Shown: positions 1-11,696 of the stretch, piece by piece
Numbering within the stretch: the stretch's first letter is position 1
Layout of the letters: each line of letters begins with the position of its first letter
Source: Phialocephala subalpina
Lineage: Eukaryota > Ascomycota > Leotiomycetes > Helotiales > Mollisiaceae
DNA: 64,000 bases
Assembly (NCBI GenBank): GCA_900073065.1
Contig: FJOG01000007.1
Span: 2,046,865-2,110,864 of the forward strand
Reading direction: 5' to 3'
The notes under the pieces: generated by a model
Told to the model about the DNA's origin: nothing
Databases searched by the model: none
The model's input: only the letters and a program-made list of their open reading frames with translations
Position numbers and translations under genes: made by a program

Positions 1-1560
1 ATAATTTTTATATTTATAAATAAATAAATATTATAATTATATATATATATAATTTTATATTTTTTATATAATATTTTTATAATTGAAACTTCTTAAATTT
101 CAATTACTAATATTATTATTATATTAATTTATTATAATTTCCATTCTAATAATAATAATAACTTTTTTTTATAATCCTAATTATTCGATTTACGTAGATT
201 ACTTTATTAATTCGCTAATTATTTTATTAATTCCAAAAATCAAATTATAATTCTAAAAATTAATTAAAAATTAATTTAAATTAATAGAAAAAATATTTTC
301 TTATAAGATTATAAAATTAATTAAATATATTCAAATAATGTTTTCTATTTTTGAATATAATAATTAATTATTATAATATAAATTATTAAATAAATTTTCT
401 CGCTTTTCGAAATAATATAATTATTTATTAATATTAAATCTTTAAATCGAATTTTTTTCGTATTAATATAATTACTTCCTAATATTAAACTTCTTATCGG
501 GTTATATATAAACTTTATTAACAATTTAATATTCTTCGAATATATTCTTATTTAATTAATTATAATATTTAAAATTTATATTTTATAATAATTAATTTAT
601 TTCGTAAAGTTTATTTTAAGTAAAATAATTACGTATAATAAAACTTATAATAAGTAAATAGGTAAGTAAATAAGTAAGTAAATAAATAAGAAGAAGATAA
701 GTAAATAAAGCCTTATAATCTAAGGCCCTCGTATATAAGGTTTTACTATTCCTTGGCAAAAAAAATTATTATTTAAAGTATTAAATAATTATTATAATTA
801 ATACTTTACTAAAGTGCTTTATATTTATTCTTTAATAAAATCTTATAATTTTATTATATTTGTATAACTTTTATTTAGTATATTAAATTATATTAAATTA
901 ATTCTTAATATGATTTTTAGTTCCTAAAATATAATAGTTTAAAACTATGGTTTTTATATGCGATCCGAGGTACCTAATATAATTTTTATAATCCCTAATT
1001 ATCCCATGTACCCGGGGTACCCTTATATACCTTGGGTCTTAAAAAAGAATTTAGTATTGAAATTTAAATAAATTTTTAATTATATTTAAATTATATTTAA
1101 ATCGAAATAATATTAATTATATATATATAAAACTTATTATAAAAGAAATTCTTTTAATAAATATATTAATTAATAAAAATTATTTTATTTCCTTTTTTTT
1201 CTTTTCAAAAAATAATTAATAAAATTAAAGAAATTTAATATAAAACTTTAAATTTCAATATATAATAAATTAGAATTAATTAAAAGAATTAAAAATAAAA
1301 TAATAAATAATAAAAAGCAAAATATATAATTTAAAATAAATATTAATAAAAATTAATTTCATATTAATAATATATTTATATTTTATAATTTTATAATTTT
1401 ATTTATTATTTTTATTTTGTTTTTTATATAATTAATTAAATATTTTTAATAATACGAATTATTATAAAGTTTATATTTTGATTATAATCAAAATTCGTTA
1501 GGTAATTACTAAGCCCTTTCTTTTTTATTCTTAGCTTTAAATAGTAATTATTTTGTGATT
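1..1560. repeat. AT-rich island, RIP-like, no gene
   Basis: This stretch is almost entirely A and T with long TA-rich runs, near absence of CG and CA dinucleotides, and no open frame of coding quality on either strand. A TAAG/TAAA-type microsatellite lies at about 635-712. Composition changes abruptly near 1560 to ordinary balanced sequence. Such blocks in ascomycetes are usually ancient transposons mutated C-to-T by repeat-induced point mutation; that origin is inferred, since no element ends are recognisable here. Confidence 0.8.
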
Positions 1561-2646
1561 CGATTACTATGATCTTTGTGGATTAAACATTTGAATTATT
1601 TGTCTTGTACGAAGCGTTATATACCCAAAGAATCACGTATATCATTTCGTCGTCAGATAAACGCAATTGGTTAAACATTGAATTTCTTTGCCAAAGAAGC
1701 TTCGGGGGTACATTACACATTACCAATGAGAAGTTCGAGATGATTGATATCCTTCCCAAGGAAAGCGCCAACACACCTATTAATACGTGCGCTAACAATA
1801 CTTTGCCTCATGCCCGCTTGCTGTCCGCATTCCATGATATATATCCCTCACATCAACGCCCGTACTCATTAGCCTGAGACATTCCAGGACTATACATTGG
1901 CGCTGGCGTAGAGGCTCGCTCCAAATCCTTTTGTCTTGCGCCTCTCTCTCCCTCTTGATCGTTCTGCGTGTCTTGATGTCTTTGACTTGTATGGTGTTAC
2001 AGCAGAAGAGCTTCACAATCTGTGGCCAAGGCTCGTACTTCGTATCGATACAGTCAAGAGTGACAGCCATTTGAATGGCCCCTCCTCGAAACTATCAACA
2101 CGCCGCATCACACATTGTTTAGCTAATCATGAAAGAATGAATTCGTTGTACAATATAATTGTTCGAATCCCTAGGAAAGCATTAAGAAGCAAGTCTCTTT
2201 CATACTCGAAACAGTTTCTTCGATCCAACCAGGAAATATATGCGGTACGAAGCGGTAAAATGCAAGTTTGAGAACATGTGACCAGCTTCAGAAAAATTCC
2301 CCTAACTACTACTTGTTTCAACTGTATCAATTGAATTTAGCCAGCAGCTTGATTACTAACAAGCTCACTGAAGCTCGTTTCCTCTGAATAGGATATAGGT
2401 GCTCACTCGAGCAGGTTTCCAAAATCAAAATCCCGCTGGAATAATCTCAGGCAAAACCATTGCCTAGTGTTCCGAGTTTGAAAAGCCATTTGCTCATTCT
2501 CATTGTATAAACTCATCCTGGAATCACTGAATACCACACTACTTAATCTTTCTCCACCTTTACTTCCCTCTTCACTTTAGTCTAATAGCTCTAACCAATC
2601 CCAATTTCCATCCTAGTGCCATTCTGCTCCCGTCCTATATTCCGAC
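1561..2646. other. Gene-free stretch beside the AT-rich island
   Basis: Only short overlapping open frames (60-110 codons) occur on both strands. None has a recognisable motif, signal peptide or splice-linked extension. I see nothing supportable here. Confidence 0.5.
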
Positions 2647-3231
2647 CTAAGTAAAGACCCTCTCAACATCGACCTTATAGCAACTCGGATTCTCTAGCCT
2701 CTTAGGACCATACACCCAAGTCAAAATCTCATACGTGTATGAGGCCATCACAGTGCAGACGTACCATCGATAGTATGGCTTCGCCGAGTATGTTACCGGC
2801 GTAGTTGTATCGTCCGTGTAGCCAATGATATACATCAAATTATTCTGATCGAAGCCGACTGTTATATAGTCTTCCAGAGAAGGTGTGAAGAATGATAGGG
2901 CGACATTGCTGGTTGGATTCGTCTGCAGGCTTATGGGAGAGCTCAGATTGACGCCGCCAAGCTCGTATGTTAGGATACCGGCATAGCGAAGAGCCGGGTC
3001 GGGATTCCATTGTGCGGAGTAGTTGAAGTTGTATGTTGAGGTACTGAAGGGTGGATTGAAAGCTGTGGTGACGCAGAGACCTTCAATAGCAGCACCTTCG
3101 TGGCAGGAGAAAAGAGCGGAGCCATTGAGCTTGCTGTGTAGGGAGCGGAGGATGAGATTGAATGGTGCAGACCGATTCTGGGCAATGGCTCGAGTGGCTG
3201 CGAAAGCTAGAGAGCTGATTGTTGCGCGCAT
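2647..3231 (-). CDS. Small secreted-type hypothetical protein
   Basis: Single-exon frame of 194 aa. The N-terminus (MRATISSLAFAATRAIA) is short and moderately hydrophobic and could be a signal peptide, though a weak one. The body is rich in aromatic residues, Ser/Thr and Asn, and contains motifs such as FNLILRS, SCHEGAAIEGLC and a run of beta-strand-like segments ending YRWYVCTVMASYTYEILTWV. This pattern resembles the fungal secreted DUF7907-type proteins, a tentative family call with no known function. No intron is needed. Four cysteines (in SCHEG, GLC, YVCT and PSCYK) could form disulfides. The 1.4 kb upstream is gene-free. Confidence 0.6.
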   Translation of the reverse strand: MRATISSLAFAATRAIAQNRSAPFNLILRSLHSKLNGSALFSCHEGAAIEGLCVTTAFNPPFSTSTYNFNYSAQWNPDPALRYAGILTYELGGVNLSSPISLQTNPTSNVALSFFTPSLEDYITVGFDQNNLMYIIGYTDDTTTPVTYSAKPYYRWYVCTVMASYTYEILTWVYGPKRLENPSCYKVDVERVFT

Positions 3232-4667
3232 GTTGTTGATGTTTCGCCAGTCTCGGGTTTATGAGGTTTGTAGGACGGTATAATTAAATGCTGTAAAGAT
3301 GGGAAAAGAGGAGGAATTGCGCTCTCCTTTAATCCTTCATCATACTCACAGAAATGGTACGAGGTGCTATCATTTGCAGAAGGATCGATGCAGGTACCCG
3401 CGAAGCCAACGAGGATGCTAAAAACTTCTTAACCTCAACCCAATCAAGAAGGCTAAAGAATTTTGTGATCACGAAGAGACTTCATCTTTCTTAGTGTGCC
3501 CTCGCTCAGACTTCCTGCAAGGAGCATTTTCAAGCGAACCTAGGTACCTAGTTTCACACACAAGGCAAATCATAATCACTTGACCATGTATAAAATGTGC
3601 ACAATTCCAGGTTACACTAGTCGGTATTTGGAAATAGCGGGTATCCCTCTTATTAGTCGTCGTCCCCGGAAATCTGCAGATTCGGTTTCAACGTTGTGTG
3701 GCTGTCCACCTCATTTTGGGGGTACTAACGTATCTCAATCGACTATCGTTTGACCACCCCGAGCGCAAACGAAGGTATATTCAAACGTCAACGCGTGAGG
3801 AAGAATGTCCGGATAGGATCAATATCTCTCACCTCTCTGCTAGAAACCCTCATGCTCGAACCCCTGATTGTTAAAACAAAACTCTAAAGTGGTCTCGCAC
3901 GAGCTGGTTCCAGAGATCTAACTCTACATGCCAAGAGGTAGCTAATGCTCCACTCACACAGAGGAGAGATATGAGAGATAACATAACCGGTATAGGCTAG
4001 CCCCCGCTTGTGCAGAGCTAGCAGACGCAATGTGATGTTGGAAGCAGGTAAGCAACCCCAATAAAGAGTTAATTCTGTAGATGTGAATGCCCTTCCTGTT
4101 GAGACGAGCTACTCAGGATATCAAGATTGCTCTGTGTTTGGAAGCAGATATTGAAAGCTATGAGATGACCTCGATTTAAGAGGATTGCCTGCGGCTCTGG
4201 GACTTCCCAAGAACCGCATTCACGATGTCTGAAGAGTAACAATCAAAGTCTACGAGCTTCAAGCTGCTCCAAAAATGTCCGTTTCTTGAGAATGTGTGTC
4301 TCAGGGGAATCTTGGCAAGATTGTGGGGCCTGTGGTCAGACATCGAAGCGTATGTGTCTCGTACTCCTTCGGCTACCCTCTTCTTAAGCTCTTTGCTGAA
4401 TCCATTAAACCCGCACTCGGGGTGGCCGGAAAGGGGGGGATCTTAATCTTCTTTCCTGTCAGAGGACCGGTGTCGATACGAAGGCTGTCCGCAAAGAAAG
4501 CCTGGAGCTGGCCATAATCCTTGCCTGGGACTTCATCGAAAGCTGGAAGAAGAACGGTCTTGCTGGAACCAGGTCAGTTGAAGCAATTTTCTCGACAGGA
4601 GAGCACCTACAAAACCCATGCGACAATTCTCTAACACGGCGCTAACTTTGCGCTGTTATAATTCAAG
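3232..4667. other. Intergenic, no supportable gene
   Basis: About 1.4 kb with only scattered short frames. A 73-codon frame at 4296-4517 (+) has no motif. The first few hundred bases presumably hold the promoter of the secreted-type gene on the minus strand; no specific site is recognisable. Confidence 0.4.
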
Positions 4668-5430
4668 TCAATTGTCTTGGCAAATAGATGAAAGCCTGCG
4701 GTGAACTTCATACCCGATGTCAGGCACGAAGTTCAAGGCTCCATTCACACTAAGCTTCTTGTCTATGAAGAATCGGCACTTGGCCAGGGATTTGTATTGC
4801 TTCTTATCCAACAAAGAGAACTGAGATGTACCTTCCGGTCCATTGGGTCTCTTGCTCCAAGGGTGGTCCCTATGACCGATATTGAAAGCGGCGCGAGCGT
4901 CCTTGAAAGAGTTGCAGGGGTAGTTGTATTTGCCATATCGAGGATGGAGGCTCGTTGGTGGTCGATTCTTGAAGAGAGGGGAGTTGACATCGTACTTGGA
5001 GGGGTTTGATGGTTTAATTGCGATCAACTTCGCTCACAGATTTTGAAGATCGGCTTGTCAGATGGAATCGACTTGATTATAGATTTAAGGGAAGGGGGAA
5101 GCTGAAACTATATACACATAAAACAAGGACCCACTTAGTGTTCCACGTGACCACCAACTGATACGGCTGGAGTCTCTGTCGGTGGGTTAGCAGAATCTAT
5201 TTTGATCTGACCCTGGAACTTACTTGTCCTCGGGTCCTTGGAGGGTCATTTTGCTTCGATAACCTTGGCTCTCTGCTGGAGCAACTGGAGGTGTGCTCGA
5301 TATCGTGGCGTTGTCGTGGTGATCTTGGAAGGATGGGAGGGTTGTAGAAGAAGAGGTCAGATCGAGGGATGAAGATCGGGAAGACAAGGAAAGTTGTCGA
5401 AGAACGTCCTAAGGGTCTTTAAGCCACTAA
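4668..5430 (-). CDS. Possible hypothetical gene, structure unresolved
   Basis: Two coding-like pieces lie on the minus strand. The 3' piece (5027 down to 4668, 119 codons) is basic and proline-rich (NPSKYDVNSPLFKNRPPT) with no recognised domain. Upstream, a Ser-rich frame around 5415-5230 (SSRSSSLDLTSSSTTLPSF, then MTLQGPEDK) ends at a good donor (GTAAGT). A CTAAC...CGACAG acceptor follows, reading into DSSRISWW before a stop. I could not join all pieces in phase or find the start codon, so this may be one multi-exon gene, two, or chance. No function can be offered. Confidence 0.25.
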
Positions 5431-5601
5431 GCGAAACCGTAGCGTACAGTTTTTGGTTTTCTAAATTCAAGAAGAGCAAAGACGACGGGGTGAATGCTAC
5501 GCGAGCAAAAGATTGCTTTGCATAAAACTTGATTTCGACATGGACCCTTTCCTTTTTATTTGGTATAGAGGGGCTGAAAGAGCATCGTCGACAACTAACT
5601 C

Positions 5602-6870
5602 TTAGATTTGCCACACCGACTGGAAAAACTTGATCAGGTCCTGAGCCAACTCCTTCGGTTTCTCATAAGCTGCAAAATGTCCACCGCTGTCATGCTCTTC
5701 CCAGAAGACAATGTTCGCCTTTGTTTCCGCCCAAGATCGAGGAACAATTCCTAGTTCCTTGGGGAAAACGCTCACCCCAGTAGGTTGCTTGACGAAGCTC
5801 TTCATCTGCAATGAAGGTCCTGCCACCGCGGGATTGTTTTCGCGGTACTTCTCGGTCAGCAAAGTTCACAAAAAAGCATGGAGGACATACCATCTGGAAG
5901 CCCGTGGTTGGCCCTGGAAAGTAGTGGAGGAGGGTCCAAGTTATCAGCTCGGTTGGAGTCCAAGGATATGAATCTGTCCATATGAACACCTTGTCCGCCA
6001 TCCATGCCAACATTCCAAAAGGTGAATCCTGCATTGCAAACCCAAGAGTTCTAGGCTTTGCAGATTGGATCATGAAGTATGCCATCTGCGTTTCTCGGAA
6101 CCACTTCGCTCTTTCCAAGCTAGCCTTTTCAAACTCCGAGTATTGTGGCTCTTTATCGAAGTCGGGCTTTTGAATTACGATCTCCTAACGTCAGACAAAT
6201 TCATCGTGGCAAACATTGACTCACCATATTCACATGCACCGCCTTAACATTTTCCGGATACATTATAGCTATCGTCCGAGCGATCATTGAACCCCAATCA
6301 CCTCCTTGAACAACATAGGTGTTATACCCTAGCCTTAACATGACCTCGTTCAAGACTGTTGCGTGTTGCTCATGCTTGAATCCGCCTTTCTCTGGGTAGC
6401 TGGAGAAGCCATAGCCCGGCAAAGACGGCGAAACAACGTCAAAGCCAGCTTCATTCAAATCCGAAACCGCTTTGTAGATTTCCATGAAGGACCCAGGCCA
6501 GCCGTGAATGAAAAGCAGAGGGATTGCGTTCTTCTTGGTCGACTTTGAATGCATGAAATGCACGTCAAGGCTACCGAAACCATCGATGGAGATATTGGTC
6601 TTGAATTGAGGGAATGAATTCAGTCGCTGTTCTTCCTTTCTCCAGTCGTACTCGCCCTTCCAGAAATTGACGAGCTCGGTCATCTTCTCGACTGTCACGC
6701 CATTGTCTTCTCCCCAATTCTCTGATCCGATGCTGGTTGGCAAGCGGGCGAGATCAAGTTTGCGTCGAAGCAGGTCGAGTTCCGAGTCCGGAATATGAAT
6801 CTGGCACTGTCAGCCTTCTCTGCGCGGTGAATTTCAACGATTTAAATACTTTGAATGGTGAGACAGCCAT
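5602..6870 (-). CDS. Epoxide hydrolase (EHN-type alpha/beta hydrolase)
   Basis: Predicted join: 6870-6850, 6800-6225, 6184-5891, 5847-5602; 378 aa, close to the roughly 390-400 aa usual for the family. It should hydrolyse epoxides to vicinal diols. The N-terminal region (FKIHIPDSELDLLRRKLDLA) matches the EHN domain of juvenile-hormone/microsomal-type epoxide hydrolases. HGWPGS near residue 106 is the oxyanion-hole motif and the Asp in GGDWGS (about D175) is the nucleophile. The C-terminal GGHFAAYEKP supplies the catalytic His (about H354), and Glu in FPKEL is a candidate charge-relay acid. No signal peptide is evident, suggesting a soluble protein. Introns of 49, 40 and 43 bp have GT-AG ends and restore phase exactly. 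It is divergent from the aldose epimerase gene, sharing about 525 bp of upstream DNA. Confidence 0.9.
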
Positions 6871-7395
6871 TTTGATGCTTTCGGAGAAGTAGGGAGAAGG
6901 TTAACGTATTCAGTTTTCACAATGCTGAAGGATCACTTTAGATCTGCAACGTCTAGGAATGCGAGTAGAAGAGGGACAGAGAGTTTAAAGTTTGTTTTAA
7001 CCTGACACCCTCGGTACGGCTATAATACTAATTCCTTCGGCAATGCAAAAGCACGCTCCGAACTTTTGAGCTAGTCCATCCCCCTGGAGCAAGAAGCTTT
7101 CTTATTGGACTGTCGGCCGTCCAGAATGCGACGTCCATGCCGTAAGCTTACCCCTCATAATAAGCTCAGCGGTGGGGTAGAGGTTTACGTCAGAGCCGGA
7201 GAGAAGCCAATCAACGGCGATGTTCGCTTAAGCTTACCGCTTGACGATCCGTGATCCTGCCTCAAGTATTCGAACCCGGAGACTCAAATTCATCAGAATC
7301 GGAAAGAAGAAGTCTGTACACATCAATTGGGGTGATCAAATAATGAGCTGATATGTTTATAGAAAGAAAACAACGGCAAAAAGAGAGTGATTAGG
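6871..7395. promoter_or_regulatory. Divergent promoter region, epoxide hydrolase / aldose epimerase
   Basis: About 525 bp between the two inferred start codons, with no open frame of note. It must contain the 5' regulatory sequence of the epoxide hydrolase (-) and probably of the epimerase (+). A TATAA-like motif occurs near 7019-7025, but I cannot assign it to either gene. Confidence 0.4.
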
Positions 7396-8528
7396 ATGGG
7401 GATCACGTGAACACATTTCACTTTCGGTTCCAGTGCAATCCTGATTTAAAGTAGCTTTTGATCAGTCTAGAGTCTCGCCTCACTCTCTTGCCCTCTACTC
7501 CTTCAGTTCTAATCTCGGCGCCACTGTCACCAACTTCAAATTCGGAGATGTTAACGTAATCCTGGGATACCCAAATGTATCCGACTACCTCCTGGCAGAA
7601 AATCCTTATTCAGGAGCAACCATCGGACGAGTCGCCAACCGAATCGCAAATGCTGAATTGTCACTTCCCTTGGCTGGACAGGAATCTCACAAGCTGATAT
7701 CGAACGATACGTACTCGAAGAAAGGAGCAAGTTGTTTGCACGGAGGTCCTGAGGGGTTTCATCAGAAGTATGCTGCCCACACAACCAAATCTAGACCCCC
7801 CAAGCTTACATTACGGAATCTTCGCTGGACCAGAGGTCAAAAAGGAGGGAAGCAAATCGGTCGTCACTTTCAAGCTTCAAAGTCCTCACATGGATGCTGG
7901 CTTCCCAGGTGATATCGATGTCCTTGCTATCTACACACTTTCAGAAGAGCATGGCAAAGTGACCCTGGAGTTTGAATATCAAGCAGTTCTCGATGAGAAT
8001 AGCTCAGTGGATGAGACTGTGGTAGCGTTGACAAATCATTCGTACTTCACCGTTTCAAATGGTCCTACGGTCGAGGGTACCGAGGTGCGTCTGGCTTCAA
8101 ATTCAATTCTGGGAATCAACCAGGATACTCTTATTCCGGATGGTATGATTACAGAGCATCCCGACGTTCCCACTGGAACTTTGCAGCCATTCGCCATTGG
8201 ATCTGCAGCACCCGTATTCGACAACTGCTTTGTGATCGACAAATATTGCCCCCTGGATACTCGCACGACTCCACTTAAAGTCTTCGCCAAGCTATTCCAC
8301 CCAGACACGAAAGTCCACCTCGAAGCGGCAACTACGGAACCAGCATTCCAGTTCACGACAGGAGAAAGCATGACTAAGGCCCCAGGATTCTGTCCAAGAG
8401 CTGGCTTTGCTTTGGAAGCGCAAAGATACGTCAATGCTGTGAATAATCCGGAGTGGATAGACCAGGTCAAGTTGAAGAAGGGTGAGACGTGGGGAAGCAG
8501 GACAACATACACAGTGTGGGAGGAATAG
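7396..8528 (+). CDS. Aldose 1-epimerase (galactose mutarotase family)
   Basis: Predicted join: 7396-7406, 7507-7767, 7805-8528; 331 aa, normal for the family. It interconverts alpha and beta anomers of aldoses. Family signatures are seen in order: GATIGRVANRIANA, SCLHGGPEGFHQ (about residues 78-88), a GFPGDIDV segment, LTNHSYF with catalytic His (about H169), VFDNCFV with the substrate-contacting Asp, and GFALEAQR with catalytic Glu (about E295). The 3' exon is an uninterrupted 241-codon frame. Two points are uncertain. There is no ATG in frame with the first conserved residues, so the start needs a 4-codon first exon (MGIT) and a 100-bp intron. The frame also shifts at 7768, which is repaired in phase by a 37-bp GT-AG intron but could instead be a frameshift. 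Confidence 0.8.
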
Positions 8529-9234
8529 ATTGACAGTGAAGGATCTCATAGGCACGATACTTTGGGAATAAAACCCTCTACAACTACTCCCTCCCGGGAA
8601 TGTTCTATATATCAAACCCTGTTTCTTTTTGAGAAACCCCAGTGCTCTCCCCTGAATTACGCGATAGTGAAGGCTCAAATGTGATTGGGCGGCCATCCGG
8701 AAAGGAGGGGTACGGTTGAATAGATGATCCGGCTCCGGGTGTTGAAAGCTCGAAATCCAAGTCAACGCCAATCCAATTCAATGAAGTCCACGACCACCAC
8801 GACCACAACAACCACTCCAATCCGGCAACTGCTCCACGATACGCGTATCGTAGACTCTTGAAGCCATGCGGACTTCTACAAATGTACGAATCCATCTGCG
8901 ATGTTGATGGCTTGTCCCAAACAGGTTGACATTTCGAGCTCCCGAATGCGCACCCAAAACCTCCATTCACTCCCCGAATCGAGAGCACACGATTTAAGGA
9001 GAGACAAAAGCGGACGGCTCGACCATTCGAACATCTCGAGACTCTCATCCGAGCGAAGACTGTTATGAGTAGTCGTGGAGGTCAAGCAATCTCGATTGGC
9101 AGATCCATAAACATCCCAAGAGAATACGTTGGAGGGAAGCACTGTTTGGGCCACGCGACGCATCATTTGGAAAGCGGCCAATGATTTTATTACATCGATC
9201 AACCGCTTCATCGACCACCCTCCTCTCATATCCC
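8529..9234. other. Convergent intergenic region
   Basis: The 3' flanks of the epimerase (+) and the pepsin-fold gene (-) face each other here. Short frames on the minus strand carry no motif. Both genes' terminators presumably lie here, but none is recognisable by sequence. Confidence 0.4.
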
Positions 9235-11112
9235 TCAATCCCCACGATCATGTCTCCAGGTGACAGCAGGCAGCTCGACTAGTCGCTCCGTCGTTGGAAG
9301 TTCATGGCGGATGTCAGTTCCCTGCATTTCTGTCCGAGCCTCGAACCCAGCGGCCTGTTTCGGTGAAGAAATTTCGAATATCTCGTTCTTGGCCCCGGGG
9401 ACTTCGAAGACCTCTTGACCAGCGTCTGTGAGCATGCTCACCCTCTGTTCGGCAGCTTTCTGTTCTGCTACTGCTTGCGCTTTCCGGTGTCTCTGCTTCC
9501 GGAAGAAGATGTAGGAAATGGACCCAAGGAGCATAACTATCACGATGATAGCCACGATAATGGCAATCATCGCACTCTTGCTGAGGCTTGCCTTGTGGGT
9601 CTTGGTAAATGGAGGATATATGGCAACGATATTCTGCGGGTTGTTTTCTTGAAAGATACATTGAGAGACGGAGAAGTTGCCGCGTTCATAGTCTGCTATC
9701 ACGTAGCTACACTAAGTTAGCAAGATTTTGCACATGGAGGCGCAGCCCACCTTTCCTGCAAAAAAGTCCGTCCAAGAGTGTATTGCGAATCGTTGTCTGC
9801 CCTCCTCAAAGGGAAGTAATACGTCGAGGTGTTATATATCGGCCAGCTAGCTTGCAGATCAAAGGACTTGTATGGCAGATTGATCACAATAGTCTCGCTG
9901 CTCTCAATATCGTTGCCAAACTTGAACGTTAGGACGGGATTCATGGTTGTCAAGTTCGCATGCACTGTTTCGTTCACAAGATATCTTTGCGTGCTCTCAT
10001 CAAATTGAAGCCCGAACGCTGCTTCAAAAAGCTCGCATGCTGGGCCTGGTAGCCATATTTCTGGCACTGTGGAGTCGATGAATGTCAAGATCGCGAACGG
10101 AAGCAGGGACATTATTCCGCGAAAGGTATTTGTTGCCTGGATGGTTTGCAAGCCGACCATGAGTGGTTTTGAATCATCAGCGCTGAATGAGAATGTCAAA
10201 TTGTTCGGGGTGAACCGCGATGCGTCGTAACCTCCCAAGGTCAAGCTGCCTGGGAGACCTTTCAGCTGGTATGAAGCACCGCCAGTATACCCCCATGAGA
10301 GACTTGGAATTACGCTTTGATTGCGGAGGGAGTAGAGGAAGCTGGGTTGTGGGTTGTTGAATGAAGTGAAGTTGGTAGGTTTGGGACCAATGGCGAAAAC
10401 ACCGAAGAGAAATGATTTTGTCGCGATGCCTGCTTTTTGTCAATTGTGTTCTCCGCCACTTCGAATGCTCCGTTACCTGCGACGATCTGGTGTTGGAGCG
10501 AAACGCCTCCACTGTCTGGGAGCTGCAAACCCACAGTGTCGAAGCCATATTCTCCATTGCCAGTGTAATTGAGTTGGGTTTCTAGCGCCAGCTCATACAG
10601 ATTGATCGGGACCCAAGTGGTGGACTGAACTATGTCAGCACTCAATTATTTAAGACCATATTGAAACCTACAGCATTGACTTGGAATCCATCACTGGGCT
10701 GACTGAGGTATGGCATCACCCCTCGCAGGGCCCCACAGTTACTTGGATCCGTTGAAAGACAACCTTGAGGCACAGGAACCCATGTCTCTTGGCCTGCTGT
10801 TGAGATCAAAACGTGGAATATTTGCTCTGGTGTCCCCACGCGGATCGCAAACGTCGACCATGAGCCATCATTTCCCTCAAATGCCTGGCTCGGGGCAAAT
10901 GAGAACGGTTTTGGAGCTGTCGTCGCGCGAGGCTGGAGGGCCATAGTGGGGTAATGTTGGAGCTGGACAGGTGGATTGATGCGAGGAAGTGATGAGAAAG
11001 TCTGCACGTTGGAAATCAAGTCATTCCTTTGTGAGTAGTGTGAGTTTGGGATTGGCATGAAGTATCTTTTGGAATTCAGGACTGTTCCGACGAGGATTGC
11101 TTCAAAGAACAT
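9235..11112 (-). CDS. Membrane-anchored pepsin-fold protein lacking catalytic aspartates
   Basis: Predicted join: 11112-10668, 10629-10477, 10429-9751, 9706-9235; 582 aa. It has the layout of a peptidase A1 (pepsin-like) protein. There is an N-terminal lobe with FAIRVGTPEQIFHVLIS, a conserved IVAGIATKSFLFG segment, GLPGSLTLGGYDASRF, and a C-terminal lobe with FIDSTVPEIWLPGPACELF. The two DTG/DSG catalytic motifs are replaced by ISTAGQ (about residues 103-108) and DST (about 318-320), so proteolysis is unlikely. After the fold, SYVIADYERGNFSVSQC leads to a single transmembrane helix (about residues 471-494) followed by RKQRHRK and a roughly 85-residue cytoplasmic tail. Introns of 38, 47 and 44 bp restore phase. 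The exact N-terminus is uncertain: the first 60 residues are poorly conserved and could hide another intron. A surface receptor or binding role is inference. Confidence 0.75.
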
Positions 11113-11696
11113 TTGACAGGAGAGGTGTCACCTACAAAAGGTTAACGCCCCTGCTCAATGCGGTGCATTTCCACACTGAAGGTCACGATAATGAGGTGGA
11201 GGGCTTCCAGAAGATTTCTTCCGCCAGTGTGGACACATCACTGCGCAGAATATGCTTTTTTCCAATAATTATAGGAAAGGGGCTTGAAGGATGCCAGAAA
11301 ATAGAGGTATTTCCTTGGTTTAATCGACCCCACGAACGCCTCTTCACTGCGGCTTCCTTTTCCGAAGATAAGCACGAATAATTGTGATAAGGAAGACCGA
11401 CGTGGGTGACGGACAACCTCTTCTTATTTGCCCAACCCCGCAATTGAGCCGCAGTAGCTGCAAGATTGATCCAGATGGGACGAAATCAATATTCTTGTGC
11501 ATGAGGTTGAGTATGGAAGAAGCAACCTTGAATGCGATGCGAGAGCCTCAGCACATCTCGGCCAGACAGAACTTTCAGCCCCCAAGCATGCAGTGCAAAG
11601 CTTGCACATAAGATTGATGGGCTTCCAGGCCGTCAAAAGTCCGTTTTGCACAGAAGCTTTACCAGGGACCTCATTGTTTCCGTCGCAACTGAGAAA
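11113..11696. promoter_or_regulatory. Divergent promoter between two surface-protein genes
   Basis: About 584 bp separates the start of the membrane-anchored pepsin-fold gene (-) from the start of the GPI-type wall protein gene (+). Only short, motif-free frames occur. The head-to-head arrangement could allow shared regulation, which is inferred from position only. Confidence 0.4.

Noticed and set aside
8036..8771. Minus-strand frames over the epimerase 3' region
   Set aside because: They lie antisense to, or just past, the conserved epimerase frame and show no domain.
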